Shown here: one piece after another, positions 26,104 through 35,609 of the stretch
Layout: each line of letters starts with the position of its first letter
Position numbering within the stretch: the first letter of the stretch is position 1
Assembly: GCF_007004545.3 (NCBI RefSeq)
Contig: NZ_CP045503.2
Span: 4,868,102-4,932,101, forward strand
Source: Shewanella eurypsychrophilus
Lineage (GTDB): Bacteria > Pseudomonadota > Gammaproteobacteria > Enterobacterales > Shewanellaceae
Length of the DNA: 64,000 bases
Direction of reading: 5' to 3'
The notes under the pieces: model-generated
The model's input: only the letters and a program-made list of their open reading frames with translations
Told to the model about the DNA's origin: nothing
Databases searched by the model: none
Made by a program: the position numbers and the translations under genes

Positions 26104-28347
26104 ATGAATAGAAGTATTTTATTATTACTATTGGTTTCATCTGGATTTTTAGTGGCCTGCGGACAAGACCCCTTAGTTAAACGTCAGGTAATATCCATTG
26201 CACCCATGGATCAAAAAAACCAAATATTACAAATAGATAAACATATCAGTCTTACAGCTAGACCCGAAGAGACATTTGCCTTTCCAATCCCACTCGGCAA
26301 AGTCGGCCCAGCCGACAGCTTGTACTCAGGTAAGCGCCAATACCCATTTTATTGTATGACACTCGATGCAGGAATAGGCCAACCCCTTGTGGACAATCAG
26401 CAGGGCTACGGCGTCGCGGTTTATGATAAAAATGACAAGGTCATTGGCTATAGCAAAGACTGCATGACCATCTCAAGAATCGACTACTTCTACACCTTAG
26501 CAGGCACAGATAAAATCCTCCCTTACGATCTAAAAATGCCACCCGCTAGAGAAAAGATAGCAACCACACACATTGAGGGTAAACCTGTACCAGAAATCTT
26601 TCGCTTAGAAAGGGGCAGCATCAACCGCTATATCTATTTTATTGCCATGTTAGTTCCTGAGACAAGCTTAGGTGATAGAGACGCTAAACAGTATTGGAAC
26701 AACAAGCTCATCTATCAATTTAAAGGCGGTGCCAGTATAGGTTTTCGTCAGGGGCAGATGGGCGCGAGCAGATTTATTAATCGACGACATACCCTGTTAA
26801 GACAGGGCTATGCAGTCATAGGCTCGAGCGGCAATAATACTAGCTATAGCTATAATATGTTGCTAGCTGAAGATACTGCTAGAAGGGTTAAATCCCAGTT
26901 TATTTCTCTCTATGGCGAACCGCTATACACCTTAGGAATAGGTGGCTCTGGTGGTGGACTTGCCCAATACCTTATTGCACAGAACAGCACCGGCGTTTTA
27001 GATGGATTAATGCCAATTTATAGCTACCCAGATATGGTCTCACAATCGATATTTATACTCGATTGTGATCTCCTACAACACTACTTTAACATCACAGATA
27101 ATGGTAACAGTAAATGGAAAGACTGGGAGCAGCGAGAAAATATTGAAGGTATGAATGGTATCAATGGCTTCGAACATCCCTACACTTTTTTAGTCCCTCT
27201 TAATCAAATGTTTGCTGGCGCGTGGCCCTCGATGCCTAATGGCAGTAGCGAATGTGTCTATTCCTGGTTCATCGCATCGACCTTCTTTTACAACCCTAAG
27301 CAAGGATTTGTTAAACCCTACTTCTCTGATGAAGTAAAGGAGCAAGTCAACTGGACCTACTGGCAAGACTTAGCCCAGATTTATGGCACCGATGATAATG
27401 GTTTTGCCCGCACGACCTGGGGAAATGAAGGTGTTCAATATGGCCTCAAAGCGATGCAGCAAGGCGATATCAGCATAGATGAGTTTATTCATCTCAATCA
27501 ATATATTGGCTCTTGGGTACCTCAAGATAAGATGCGTAAAGAGACTGCATTTACCCCATTGGGTATGAAATTTCCTATCTGGCTAAGTTTATGGGGTCGC
27601 AATAATATTACTGAGCCTAAATCTCACGTGGCCAAACGAAAACCCTCAGATCCTAAAGCTATTGATAATGGCTACCGCTACGGCCAAGTGTTTATCGGGA
27701 AAGCCGAAGTCCCCATTTTAGAGATACGTCATTATCTTGAAGAAGATCTTAACATGCATCACACCTTAGCCTCTTTCGAAGCCCGCTTACGTATGCTGGA
27801 ATATCAGGGACACAATGATAATCAAGTAATCTGGATATCTCATAAAGATCATACCCCTATCGATAAAGGCATTGCATTCTTAGACCAATGGTTACTGGCA
27901 AGAAGAAACTCTGAAGATAAAGATCCTGTAATGACCAAACCCTTAGCCCTTGTCGATAGCTGCATCGATGAACAAGGGAATGTGCAATTTGAAGGCGACA
28001 ATGTATGGGATGGAGAATGGAACAATAAACCAGCTGGAAAATGCAGTAAAATTTTTCCGACTTACAGCAATATTCGTGTACAAGCCGGTGGCCCATGGGC
28101 CGGCAGTATTTTCAAATGTGGCCGAGTTTCTATTAGTGATGCCATAGAAGGAGGCATATATGGCGATGTGCCCATGCAAGGCTATCAGCAAAAACTCGAA
28201 AATATATTTCCAAGTGGTGTGTGTGACTATACTCAAGGAGACATAGCTAAGCCCGATCTCGGTTTAACGCCATCTCTACAGGCTAAAAAAAATAACAGAT
28301 CCAGCCCTCCTTCTGCAGTAGGCGTAAGACGAAGTCTGGAAAAGTGA
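26104..28347 (+). CDS. DUF6351 family lipoprotein, tannase-like alpha/beta hydrolase
   Basis: A 747-residue predicted lipoprotein (lipobox LVACGQ, Cys about 19). It has the DUF6351 pattern as I recall it: PFYCMTLDAGIGQPL, a paired DCMTISRIDYFY, RLERGSINRYIYFIAML, and GGASIGFRQGQ. A nucleophile-elbow-like GIGGSGGGLAQYL lies near residue 278, and a C-terminal His (HNDNQVIWISH region) could serve as catalytic His. The family is uncharacterised and related to tannase-type serine hydrolases. GAGGGG lies before the ATG. It is flanked by two chemoreceptors on the same strand, so it may produce a chemoattractant by hydrolysing an ester; this is inference from position only. Confidence 0.8.
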   Translation: MNRSILLLLLVSSGFLVACGQDPLVKRQVISIAPMDQKNQILQIDKHISLTARPEETFAFPIPLGKVGPADSLYSGKRQYPFYCMTLDAGIGQPLVDNQQGYGVAVYDKNDKVIGYSKDCMTISRIDYFYTLAGTDKILPYDLKMPPAREKIATTHIEGKPVPEIFRLERGSINRYIYFIAMLVPETSLGDRDAKQYWNNKLIYQFKGGASIGFRQGQMGASRFINRRHTLLRQGYAVIGSSGNNTSYSYNMLLAEDTARRVKSQFISLYGEPLYTLGIGGSGGGLAQYLIAQNSTGVLDGLMPIYSYPDMVSQSIFILDCDLLQHYFNITDNGNSKWKDWEQRENIEGMNGINGFEHPYTFLVPLNQMFAGAWPSMPNGSSECVYSWFIASTFFYNPKQGFVKPYFSDEVKEQVNWTYWQDLAQIYGTDDNGFARTTWGNEGVQYGLKAMQQGDISIDEFIHLNQYIGSWVPQDKMRKETAFTPLGMKFPIWLSLWGRNNITEPKSHVAKRKPSDPKAIDNGYRYGQVFIGKAEVPILEIRHYLEEDLNMHHTLASFEARLRMLEYQGHNDNQVIWISHKDHTPIDKGIAFLDQWLLARRNSEDKDPVMTKPLALVDSCIDEQGNVQFEGDNVWDGEWNNKPAGKCSKIFPTYSNIRVQAGGPWAGSIFKCGRVSISDAIEGGIYGDVPMQGYQQKLENIFPSGVCDYTQGDIAKPDLGLTPSLQAKKNNRSSPPSAVGVRRSLEK

Positions 28348-28408
28348 CTGTGAATTATGCTGTGATATATGAGAGATATCTCAACCAGATAATAAAAGGA
28401 AAATGTTC

Positions 28409-30082
28409 ATGATCAACCTGTCGCTCAAGGCTAGATTGCTTGGTAATACAGCCATAGTGATCGGCCTATTAATTTTAAGCTCTGGCTATGCTATCTACAG
28501 CATGAACCAAATAGGCACTGAATTAGAGACTGTAGCCGAACAAGATATTCCGCTGACGGAAAAGATCGCAGCCATCACCACCCATCAACTTGAGCAGGCT
28601 ATTCAATTTGAACGCTCGCTGCATTTCGGCACCACAATGGAGCGGGAGCCAGCTAACCGAGAAAATTTTAACACTGCAATGCATCATTTCGATGCACTTA
28701 CGCCACAAGTCGATGCCGAGATACTCGAAGCAGAAGCCATGGCCAGTGAGGCCATGAAAGGCGCCACAAAAGCAGCCTATGCCGAGTTTAAGGCTGTACT
28801 CACGGCATTGAAACAAATTGAAACCGAGCACAAAGGCTTTGTCGAACATGTTCATCAGGTATTCGCACTTCTGCAGGCCGGAAAGCTACATGATGCAGAG
28901 GTCATGGCTCTAAAAGTTGAACAAGAAGAAGATAAACTCGATAAGGAGCTCGAGGCATTACTCCATGAGATAGGAAAATTTACCGAAGCCAGCGCTCGGC
29001 ATGCTGAGGATTATGAACATCACGCCATCTGGGTATTAAGCATTTTAGCCATCGCCAGTATTATCATAGGTCTATTTACAAGCTGGCTCACCACCAAGAT
29101 GATCATTGACGGCATAAAGCAAGCAACCAATATGGCAGAGGGAGATATAAACCACCAAATTGAAGTCACCAGCAAGGATGAAATAGGTGAATTGTTATCG
29201 GCAATGAATAATATGCGTCTTCGACTACTTAATATGATCAACCATATCTCAGAGACCACGGTACAACTTTCTGCCGCCTCAGAGCAACTTGCCGAAGTAT
29301 CCCAGCAATCCAGCGAAGTGATCGATGAACAACGCAGAGAGACCGAAATCGTCGCCACCGCAATGAATCAATTAACCGTGACATCTCAAGAGGTCGCCTC
29401 AAATCTGGCACAGACAGCCGACTCTACGACAGAAGCCAATAAGCAGACCAATGATGGTGCTCAGATAGTACAACAGGCCGTGGTACAGATAAATGAATTA
29501 GCTAAGCAGATTGATATTTCGGTACAAGCTATTGCGGAGGTCGATGAACAAAGTGCAGCCATCAGCACTGTATTGGATGTGATTAAAGGCATAGCCGAAC
29601 AGACAAACTTACTGGCATTGAACGCCGCTATCGAGGCTGCAAGAGCCGGAGAGCAGGGACGAGGATTTGCCGTTGTGGCGGATGAAGTTCGCACCTTGGC
29701 TGGTCGAACTCAGCAATCGACCCAAGAAATTAATACCATTATCGAAAAACTACAAACAGGCTCAAGTAAGGCTGTTGCTGTTATGGAGCAGAGTCGCGAG
29801 CAATCTCAAGCAGCAGTCGAATATTCCACTCGCTCAGGTGTGGCACTGACTAAGATTGCCGAGGCTATAGATTCTATTCATAATATGAATGTTCAAATCG
29901 CTACGGCTGCAGATGAGCAAAGTGCGGTTTCTCAAGATGTAGATCAGAATATTACCAAGATCCACACCATGTCAGTCGAACTCGCCTCAGGCGCAGAAGA
30001 GCACTCTCAGGCAGGCAAGAGCTTATCGGAAATGAGTGGCAAACTGGAAGAGATGGTAAAGCAGTTTCAGCAGGGCCGCTGA
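28409..30082 (+). CDS. Methyl-accepting chemotaxis protein, four-helix-bundle-type sensor
   Basis: A 557-residue chemoreceptor. TM1 is about 10-30, with an all-helical periplasmic domain of about 175 residues (4HB-like, rich in Glu/Ala/His), TM2 near 207-227, HAMP (about 230-280) and a signalling domain with tip EQTNLLALNAAIEAARAGEQ near 400. ATG 28403 is only 2 bases from AAGGA, so ATG 28409 (8 bases) is preferred. The sensor has many His and Glu residues (for example ARHAEDYEHHAIW before TM2), which might bind metal; that is speculative. It ends in a shared terminator with the convergent PHP gene. Confidence 0.93.
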   Translation: MINLSLKARLLGNTAIVIGLLILSSGYAIYSMNQIGTELETVAEQDIPLTEKIAAITTHQLEQAIQFERSLHFGTTMEREPANRENFNTAMHHFDALTPQVDAEILEAEAMASEAMKGATKAAYAEFKAVLTALKQIETEHKGFVEHVHQVFALLQAGKLHDAEVMALKVEQEEDKLDKELEALLHEIGKFTEASARHAEDYEHHAIWVLSILAIASIIIGLFTSWLTTKMIIDGIKQATNMAEGDINHQIEVTSKDEIGELLSAMNNMRLRLLNMINHISETTVQLSAASEQLAEVSQQSSEVIDEQRRETEIVATAMNQLTVTSQEVASNLAQTADSTTEANKQTNDGAQIVQQAVVQINELAKQIDISVQAIAEVDEQSAAISTVLDVIKGIAEQTNLLALNAAIEAARAGEQGRGFAVVADEVRTLAGRTQQSTQEINTIIEKLQTGSSKAVAVMEQSREQSQAAVEYSTRSGVALTKIAEAIDSIHNMNVQIATAADEQSAVSQDVDQNITKIHTMSVELASGAEEHSQAGKSLSEMSGKLEEMVKQFQQGR

Positions 30083-30206
30083 GCAGCCTATTAAGATTTG
30101 ACTGTTTCGGTCAGTATCAGCTTACAGATAATCACTGGCTGCATAAGATTAGTGTAAAGCCATGTGTCGTTAAACCATAATCGGGTCATCGACCTTTACC
30201 ATCAAG

Positions 30207-30234
30207 ATGACAGGGGAAATAGCTCCCCTGTCAT
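30207..30234. terminator. Bidirectional terminator between convergent genes
   Basis: ATGACAGGGGA-AATAGC-TCCCCTGTCAT is a perfect 11-bp stem with a 6-base loop. It is placed between the chemoreceptor gene (plus) and the PHP-domain gene (minus), and AT-rich sequence flanks one side. Confidence 0.75.
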
Positions 30235-30281
30235 TTAATCTCTCACCGATAATACTTACACCAATGTTAATGAACAGGCCA

Positions 30282-31868
30282 CTAATCTAATTCGACAAAG
30301 ATAGGATTAGAGTAAAACCAAAGATCGTCATAGTTTCGCTGATTAATCTTGTTGTACCGAGCTTGGGTTTCGCCTTCATCGGCTGGAGGGTATGACTCCG
30401 ACTGAAGCGGATCCCCCTTATACGTTAGCCCTTCGACGTTATAATCAAGATTAGTCCCTCTTAAACGATAGTACTGATTATCACTCGCCACAAAGCTATA
30501 GCTCATAGAGTAGTACCCATCAGCATCAAGCTGCCAATCTTGTGCTACAAACGTTTTAACGACTTGAGTCGTATCGTTGGTTTCCTTGTGGTAGTAGCCG
30601 CTATCAGGCAGGGCTTTTGTGCCAACGCTCCCTGCTATCAAGTCAATATGGTGCACACCTGGGTTAAGGCCATTAAAGTTCTCATCACCAATATCCTGCT
30701 CTTTATTATTGGTTTCAGGACTCTTGAAGCGAATATCAATGGTCACCTTATCTCCAGCCTTCGCGGATAAAACACCGCCCATATATTCAGTGGTAGCCGT
30801 GCCGCTCATGGTAAAGTCCAGTTCATGGATCAAGTCACCATATACAGCAAATGTCTTACCACTTCTTAATCCATCGATAATTCCCTGCGGAGAGTTATCA
30901 AGCGCATAGGTATAGTTTTTTGCATATTCACCTGGAAAGTAGCTGCTGGAATAAGGTTCGCGAACTTTAAAGTGGATATCTGAATTCCCAACATTCCAAA
31001 TTCTGCGCCCCTCACCAAGTAACGCATCCCACCAGCCACCAACTTCAGCAACGACAGGGTCAACACCACCATACACACCGCTACTTGCTTCGGCATAATC
31101 GCCTCGATTACCACTAAACTGACCACCGACCATCCCCTCAACTAAAAAGAATACGTCGGGTGCTGCGTCATGTAGATCTCTCACATCAGCAATACTGTAA
31201 CTACTTAAATAACGCCTAGGATGATTTAACATGCCATAGCTCGTCGATGGGAAATGTTGCTGCAGCCAAGCCAAAGCGCTCACACCATCTTGATGGGTTT
31301 TATTCTGTCTAACTAGCCCTTGTGCGGTCCAGTTCGCGACATCTTTCGGATCAAAATCTTCAATGTCATTTTGATAGCTAAACAGGTATTCAAAGGTCTT
31401 AATCGCTTCAAGTGTTTCAGCTGAGTTCACCTCATCACCCAAAATACCGATATTGAAATGTTCATGAGTCGGCATATCCCACTCAAAAGTCGATATAACA
31501 GTTTGTTTCGGGTAGTGGCTGGCCTGCAACTCCGCAACCCCTGGCAGCTCATAATTCACTAGAGCATCATAAAATAAGATGCCCCCAAGGTCGTTATCAT
31601 CATTATCCTGACTGCTATTGCGCATATGGTTTGATAGTGCGACATAATCCATCTCAAAGGTCTCAAAAGACCACTTTAAAACATCACTCAAGGTTTCTCT
31701 GGCATCAGACGAAATGGCCGTATGGACATGAAGGTCTCCCTTTAGCCATTGACCCTGCTTCTCCTCAGGTGTTTCTTCTGAAGAGTCAGAAGAACAGGCA
31801 GTAATGGCTAAACCAGCAAGACTCATAGCAAGAATAGGAACAGTTTTTTTAAACACAGCAGACTCCAA
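30282..31868 (-). CDS. PHP-domain metallohydrolase lipoprotein (CehA/McbA-like)
   Basis: A 528-residue predicted lipoprotein (lipobox ITAC, Cys 25) with an acidic Ser/Glu spacer and then a PHP domain starting at GDLHVHT (His 47, His 49). Further metal-ligand candidates are the His in LSNHMRN, the Glu in STFEWDMPTHEHFN, LNHPRR and GNSDIHFK. The order fits the CehA/McbA-type PHP hydrolases that act on phosphoesters or carbamates, but the substrate is unknown. The C-terminal third (about 370-528) is beta-rich. It is probably anchored in the outer or inner membrane facing the periplasm. It is monocistronic, with a shared terminator with the convergent chemoreceptor gene. Confidence 0.82.
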   Translation of the reverse strand: MESAVFKKTVPILAMSLAGLAITACSSDSSEETPEEKQGQWLKGDLHVHTAISSDARETLSDVLKWSFETFEMDYVALSNHMRNSSQDNDDNDLGGILFYDALVNYELPGVAELQASHYPKQTVISTFEWDMPTHEHFNIGILGDEVNSAETLEAIKTFEYLFSYQNDIEDFDPKDVANWTAQGLVRQNKTHQDGVSALAWLQQHFPSTSYGMLNHPRRYLSSYSIADVRDLHDAAPDVFFLVEGMVGGQFSGNRGDYAEASSGVYGGVDPVVAEVGGWWDALLGEGRRIWNVGNSDIHFKVREPYSSSYFPGEYAKNYTYALDNSPQGIIDGLRSGKTFAVYGDLIHELDFTMSGTATTEYMGGVLSAKAGDKVTIDIRFKSPETNNKEQDIGDENFNGLNPGVHHIDLIAGSVGTKALPDSGYYHKETNDTTQVVKTFVAQDWQLDADGYYSMSYSFVASDNQYYRLRGTNLDYNVEGLTYKGDPLQSESYPPADEGETQARYNKINQRNYDDLWFYSNPIFVELD

Positions 31869-32081
31869 AGGATAAATTTCAGTGCTGCGAATCCTAGTGA
31901 TGGCCTATTTCAGAAAGGTTGCTAAAGTGGATCAACTTGTATCAGCAACGTCGATATCACCTTTAATTATTTGATTTTATAAAACTAATAAAACCAACAG
32001 CAGTTTAAACAACTTAATCTTTATGTTTATCAGTGTGATAAGCTGTTAATTAAAACCCGTAATTGTTGACACCTTGAACCT

Positions 32082-32543
32082 ATGAAAGCAATGAATTGGA
32101 TTGTCGATTTTCTTGAATCTGAGTCTATTCCCTATTTTATGATTGGAGGGATTGCCGCCATTGCTTATGGAGCAAAACGTGAGATCTATGATATTGATTT
32201 GACCGTTCGTCAAAGGGACATAGAAAAAATAGCTAAGTTCGGCAAAGACTACCTCACCTTCGGGCCCCAGAGGTATAAAGATAACGAATGGGACGTGGTT
32301 GGGTTACAACTTATTTATCAGGGCATAAAGATTGAATTTAATACAGATGAAACGCCCAAAATTTATAGCCAGAAACAATCAAGATGGATTGAGCTCTCAC
32401 CTGACTTTTCAGCCTCTTGTAGACGACAGGCTTTTGGACGTGAACTCTCTGTAATACCAATTAGCGAGCTTACACAATATAAAGCTCACCTTGCCAGAGA
32501 GGTCGATTTAGAAGATATTGCGCTTCTCAGCAAGACACCATAA
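32082..32543 (+). CDS. Small nucleotidyltransferase-like protein
   Basis: A 153-residue soluble protein with the minimal nucleotidyltransferase pattern: MIGGIAAIAYGAKREIYDIDLTV (G-G-x-A then R-x-x-x-D-I-D-L, about residues 22-43) and a later Asp/Glu strand (GIKIEFNT). The C-terminal YKAHLAREVDLEDIALL resembles DUF6036/AbiEii-like or MNT-type enzymes. Such proteins can be toxin-antitoxin members, but no partner (HEPN or AbiEi) is adjacent. The ribosome site is weak. The FetB-like gene starts 14 bases later, so the two share a transcript. Confidence 0.7.
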   Translation: MKAMNWIVDFLESESIPYFMIGGIAAIAYGAKREIYDIDLTVRQRDIEKIAKFGKDYLTFGPQRYKDNEWDVVGLQLIYQGIKIEFNTDETPKIYSQKQSRWIELSPDFSASCRRQAFGRELSVIPISELTQYKAHLAREVDLEDIALLSKTP

Positions 32544-32557
32544 TCGGATAGGTAGAA

Positions 32558-33346
32558 ATGCAGCCAACTATTGATATTTCATGGACTCAACTAGCTCTGT
32601 TTATGTTGGTTTTATCCATCCCCTTGCTCATCAATCGCTTTCTTAAATTAGCACTTGGCAAAGAGATAACCGTAGCGATTTTTCGCATGACGGCTCAATT
32701 AATCTTAGTAGGCCTCTATCTAGAGTTTTTATTTGAACTTAATAGTGTAGTGCTCAACTTGATTTGGCTTACTGTAATGCTGCTTATTGGTGCCAGCGCA
32801 ATTATAGGAAGTGCTAAACTGCCAAAAAAACCACTGTTTTTACCAATAACCACTGGCCTTTTAGTTGGTATAACGCCATTAATGGCAATTCTATTATTAG
32901 TATTATTAAAACCTTCACCAGTTTATAGTGCGCAGTACCTGATCCCTATGGCTGGCATGCTTTTAGGGAATTGTCTTAGCGGTAATATTGTCGCTCTTCA
33001 GCGGCTCTTCAGTGCTTTTGATGAGAAGAGAGATCAATATGAAGGAGCCTTAGCCCTAGGAGTCACTCCCTACCAAGCCGCATTTCCTTTTATGCAGTCT
33101 GCATTAAAGCAATCTTTTGCACCTATACTCGCATCGATGACCACCACGGGCTTAGTTACCTTGCCCGGCATGATGACAGGCCAAATACTCGGTGGCAGTG
33201 ACCCTATGGTGGCCATTAAATATCAATTAATTATATTAGTCGCCATATTTGTGATGTTGACTGTTTCAGTCGCTCTCTCATTAATACTGACCATTAAAAC
33301 CTGTATTGAGCCAACTGGGCTTATTAGGATCAGCATAAAAAAGTAA
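32558..33346 (+). CDS. fetB: FetB/YbbM-type ABC transporter permease (UPF0014)
   Basis: A 262-residue integral membrane protein with about seven helices and the UPF0014 hallmark EGALALGVTPYQAAFPFMQSALKQSFAPILASMTTTGLVTLPGMMTGQILGG split over residues about 165-215. E. coli FetB works with the ATPase FetA in iron export and peroxide resistance. No ATPase gene lies next to it here; the upstream gene is a nucleotidyltransferase-like protein. Either FetA is encoded elsewhere or the permease uses another ATPase. TAGGT precedes the ATG. Confidence 0.85.
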   Translation: MQPTIDISWTQLALFMLVLSIPLLINRFLKLALGKEITVAIFRMTAQLILVGLYLEFLFELNSVVLNLIWLTVMLLIGASAIIGSAKLPKKPLFLPITTGLLVGITPLMAILLLVLLKPSPVYSAQYLIPMAGMLLGNCLSGNIVALQRLFSAFDEKRDQYEGALALGVTPYQAAFPFMQSALKQSFAPILASMTTTGLVTLPGMMTGQILGGSDPMVAIKYQLIILVAIFVMLTVSVALSLILTIKTCIEPTGLIRISIKK

Positions 33347-33388
33347 CGCCCTACAGTGCTTAATATAGCTAGCATCATATGGGCGTTA
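33344..33388. terminator. Long-loop inverted repeat between convergent genes
   Basis: TAACGCCC at 33344-33351 (overlapping the fetB stop) pairs with GGGCGTTA at 33381-33388 (inside the last codons of the pirin gene), with a 29-base loop. It is a weak candidate for bidirectional termination. Confidence 0.4.
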
Positions 33389-34055
33389 TATCGATCACTA
33401 TCACTTGGGCACTGGTTAACGCCACCAGGGTAAACGCCTCGCTTCGCACCAGCGTACCGGCCTCAAAACGCTCTGTGTCTATCTCAACCTCTCCATCGCT
33501 GACATACACCAGACTTGCTGTATTCTGTTCGAAGCCATGATCCGCTTCTAGGTTGGCGACACTAATCTGTGTATGACTATCGAACGTTTCATCTTGTCCA
33601 ATTTCACCACCGTAGATCCGTGTTAACTCGCCAGTTTTGGGGCTATATAACTTGTAACCCGCCTTCTCTCCACTACGTTCGGGGAGAACCCAGAGTTGTA
33701 TCATCTGGTTCTCTACATCGTCAGGATTGACCTCATTATGAGAGAACCCTTCTCCACCCGCCCTCTGGACTTGAGCTTGTTTAGCATTCATCATCTGACC
33801 ATGCTCAAGGGAGCCTTCATGATTGATACGGCCTTTGACCATCACAGAGATAACATCGACCTCTTTATGCCCATGCATTAAGGTCTCACCTTTAGGCATA
33901 AATCTCGCGTCTGCTAGGTAGACAAAATTGCCTAACCCGCCCCAAGTCTGAGGGTTACGATTTGGACCGAAGGCTTTCTTGTCCATCACAAGTTGGTGCT
34001 CTTTTAATCCGGCAAAACCACCTTCGCGTAGATCTGATTTTGTTAATACTTCCAT
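33375..34055 (-). CDS. Pirin family protein
   Basis: A 226-residue bicupin of the pirin family (YhhW-like). The N-terminal cupin holds the metal ligands in the pattern FMPKGETLMHGHKEVDVISVMVKG (His-x-His with a downstream Glu), followed by QRAGGEGFSHNE. These match the three His and one Glu that bind iron in pirins. The C-terminal cupin has diverged. Some members are quercetin dioxygenases; the substrate of this one is unknown. AAGGAG lies 7 bases before the ATG. It is divergently oriented to a LysR gene, which probably controls it. Confidence 0.9.
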   Translation of the reverse strand: MEVLTKSDLREGGFAGLKEHQLVMDKKAFGPNRNPQTWGGLGNFVYLADARFMPKGETLMHGHKEVDVISVMVKGRINHEGSLEHGQMMNAKQAQVQRAGGEGFSHNEVNPDDVENQMIQLWVLPERSGEKAGYKLYSPKTGELTRIYGGEIGQDETFDSHTQISVANLEADHGFEQNTASLVYVSDGEVEIDTERFEAGTLVRSEAFTLVALTSAQVIVIDITPI

Positions 34056-34145
34056 CTTGTGACTCCTTATCTTTTCCAGCCCTTAGTGACTGTTGATGGA
34101 TTAATAATAGCCCTCGAATCAAATGGGATAAACATGACAAAATAG

Positions 34146-34178
34146 AAACAACTGTTCTGTTTTAGGTTACAATTGTTT
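34146..34178. promoter_or_regulatory. Candidate LysR operator between pirin and lysR genes
   Basis: AAACAACTGT (34146-34155) and ACAATTGTTT (34169-34178) form an inverted repeat matching at 9 of 10 positions. The centres are 23 bases apart, in the 157-base divergent intergenic region. The geometry suits a LysR-type tetramer binding site, though no binding is shown. Confidence 0.5.
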
Positions 34179-34212
34179 TTGACGAATTGGCTAGTAGCAG
34201 AGGAGTGCTGAA

Positions 34213-35097
34213 GTGCAAAACATTAATGATATGTTGGTATTTGCCGAGGTGATTAAGGCAGGTAGCTTTACCAAGGCAGCCGAAGTGCTGAACTTACCTA
34301 AGTCCAACATCAGTCGTAAGCTCACTCGGCTAGAAACACATCTGGGGGTGAGACTTATCGAACGCACGACTCGTAGTATTCACCTTACCGAAGTAGGTCA
34401 AATATACCTGCAACATTGTCAACGTATTCAGGAAGAAGTTGAATCAGCCGAGTTATGCGTCGACCACTTAGTTGAAAGCCCGAGAGGCCAACTAAAAATC
34501 TGCGTCTCTGTCACCATAGGACAGCAGATCATCAGTAAATATCTGGATGAATATATTGAGCAATATCCGGATGTGGATGTGAGCCTCGAGCTGACAAATA
34601 GGCGTATCGACCTCGTTGAGGAAGGATTTGATCTGGCGATCCGAATTGGAGAGCTAGAGGATTCGAGCCTTATTGCTAAATACTTAGGTCAATTAGAGAG
34701 AAAGCTATGTGCAAGCCCATCACTCATAGATAAACATATGTTACCGCTTCACCCCATAGATTTAGCACAACTACCCAGCCTGTTTATGACCAGCGGTATG
34801 GCTAAAAATCAATGGCTATTACACCAAACAGATATCTTGGAGCAGATACAGGTAAAACCAAAAGTGGAAGTGAATGATTTTCTCTCACTGAGTCAGCTTT
34901 GCATTTCAGGCTGCGGCGTGACTATGTTGCCGTCTTACCTTTGTGATGAGGCTATTGATGAAGGAAACTTGTTACATATATTACCTGACTGGCAGTGCCC
35001 TCCTTCGAAAGTTTATGCCCTCTATCCCAACCATAAGAGCATAACGCCTAAGGTCCGTTCTATGTTGAGCTTCTTAGAGAAAGTATTCAAAGAATGA
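34213..35097 (+). CDS. LysR family transcriptional regulator
   Basis: A 294-residue regulator with an N-terminal winged helix-turn-helix (about 1-60: FAEVIKAGSFTKAAEVLNLPKSNISRKLTRLE) and a C-terminal effector-binding domain. The sequence after the HTH (ERTTRSIHLTEVGQIYLQHCQRI) is typical of the subgroup acting on neighbouring genes for redox or aromatic compounds. It starts at GTG with AGAGGAG 8 bases upstream. It is divergent from the pirin gene, with a candidate operator between, so it likely controls pirin and itself; inferred. Confidence 0.92.
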   Translation: MQNINDMLVFAEVIKAGSFTKAAEVLNLPKSNISRKLTRLETHLGVRLIERTTRSIHLTEVGQIYLQHCQRIQEEVESAELCVDHLVESPRGQLKICVSVTIGQQIISKYLDEYIEQYPDVDVSLELTNRRIDLVEEGFDLAIRIGELEDSSLIAKYLGQLERKLCASPSLIDKHMLPLHPIDLAQLPSLFMTSGMAKNQWLLHQTDILEQIQVKPKVEVNDFLSLSQLCISGCGVTMLPSYLCDEAIDEGNLLHILPDWQCPPSKVYALYPNHKSITPKVRSMLSFLEKVFKE

Positions 35098-35140
35098 CTG
35101 ATTGAGGATTACGGATAAATAGAGGTAGAACCGATATAAA

Positions 35141-35503
35141 TCAGGCAAATAACGCAATGACACTGCCAATAGATGCCGCTGCCTTTAAGTATTTTCCCAC
35201 AGTGCAAGAACAATCATCTTCTGTACCTGCAGAATCATCAGCGTCATCAGGAAGAATTGAGTCCAATGCATCATCGAACCAAGATGAACTCTCCTTCACA
35301 GGAGCCACTGTGCTATTGGAGTTTGGCATTGTTGATGGTGACATTGCTTGAGCATTTAGCTGTTTAGCTTCTGGCGAAAGACGCACTTGTGAAGATTCAG
35401 TAACATGAGCAACGGCTGTGGCTCCCCCTTGACTGCTTGGAGGCAAGCTCACTGAATAGTTATTTAGCCCGCTGATTGGGGCTCCAACACTGGTTATGGT
35501 CAT
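35141..35503 (-). CDS. Small unknown protein with Cys-x-Cys and C-terminal hydrophobic tail
   Basis: A 120-residue protein without a signal peptide. It has a Ser/Pro-rich N-terminal half with VRLSPEAKQLNAQA, an acidic stretch (DDALDSILPDDADDS), CSC and a short hydrophobic tail (AAASIGSVIALFA). The first ATG (35524) has no ribosome site; the one at 35503 has GGTGG upstream. I do not recognise a family. It is convergent to the LysR gene. The coding call rests on frame length and composition. Confidence 0.5.
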   Translation of the reverse strand: MTITSVGAPISGLNNYSVSLPPSSQGGATAVAHVTESSQVRLSPEAKQLNAQAMSPSTMPNSNSTVAPVKESSSWFDDALDSILPDDADDSAGTEDDCSCTVGKYLKAAASIGSVIALFA

Positions 35504-35609
35504 AATTACCACCGATACATTCATAGTACAGAGCGATAATACTATTTAACATCTACAGCAGTAAACAACCCACTTGATACAGTTTGTATCACCGCATGCC
35601 AACACCAGT

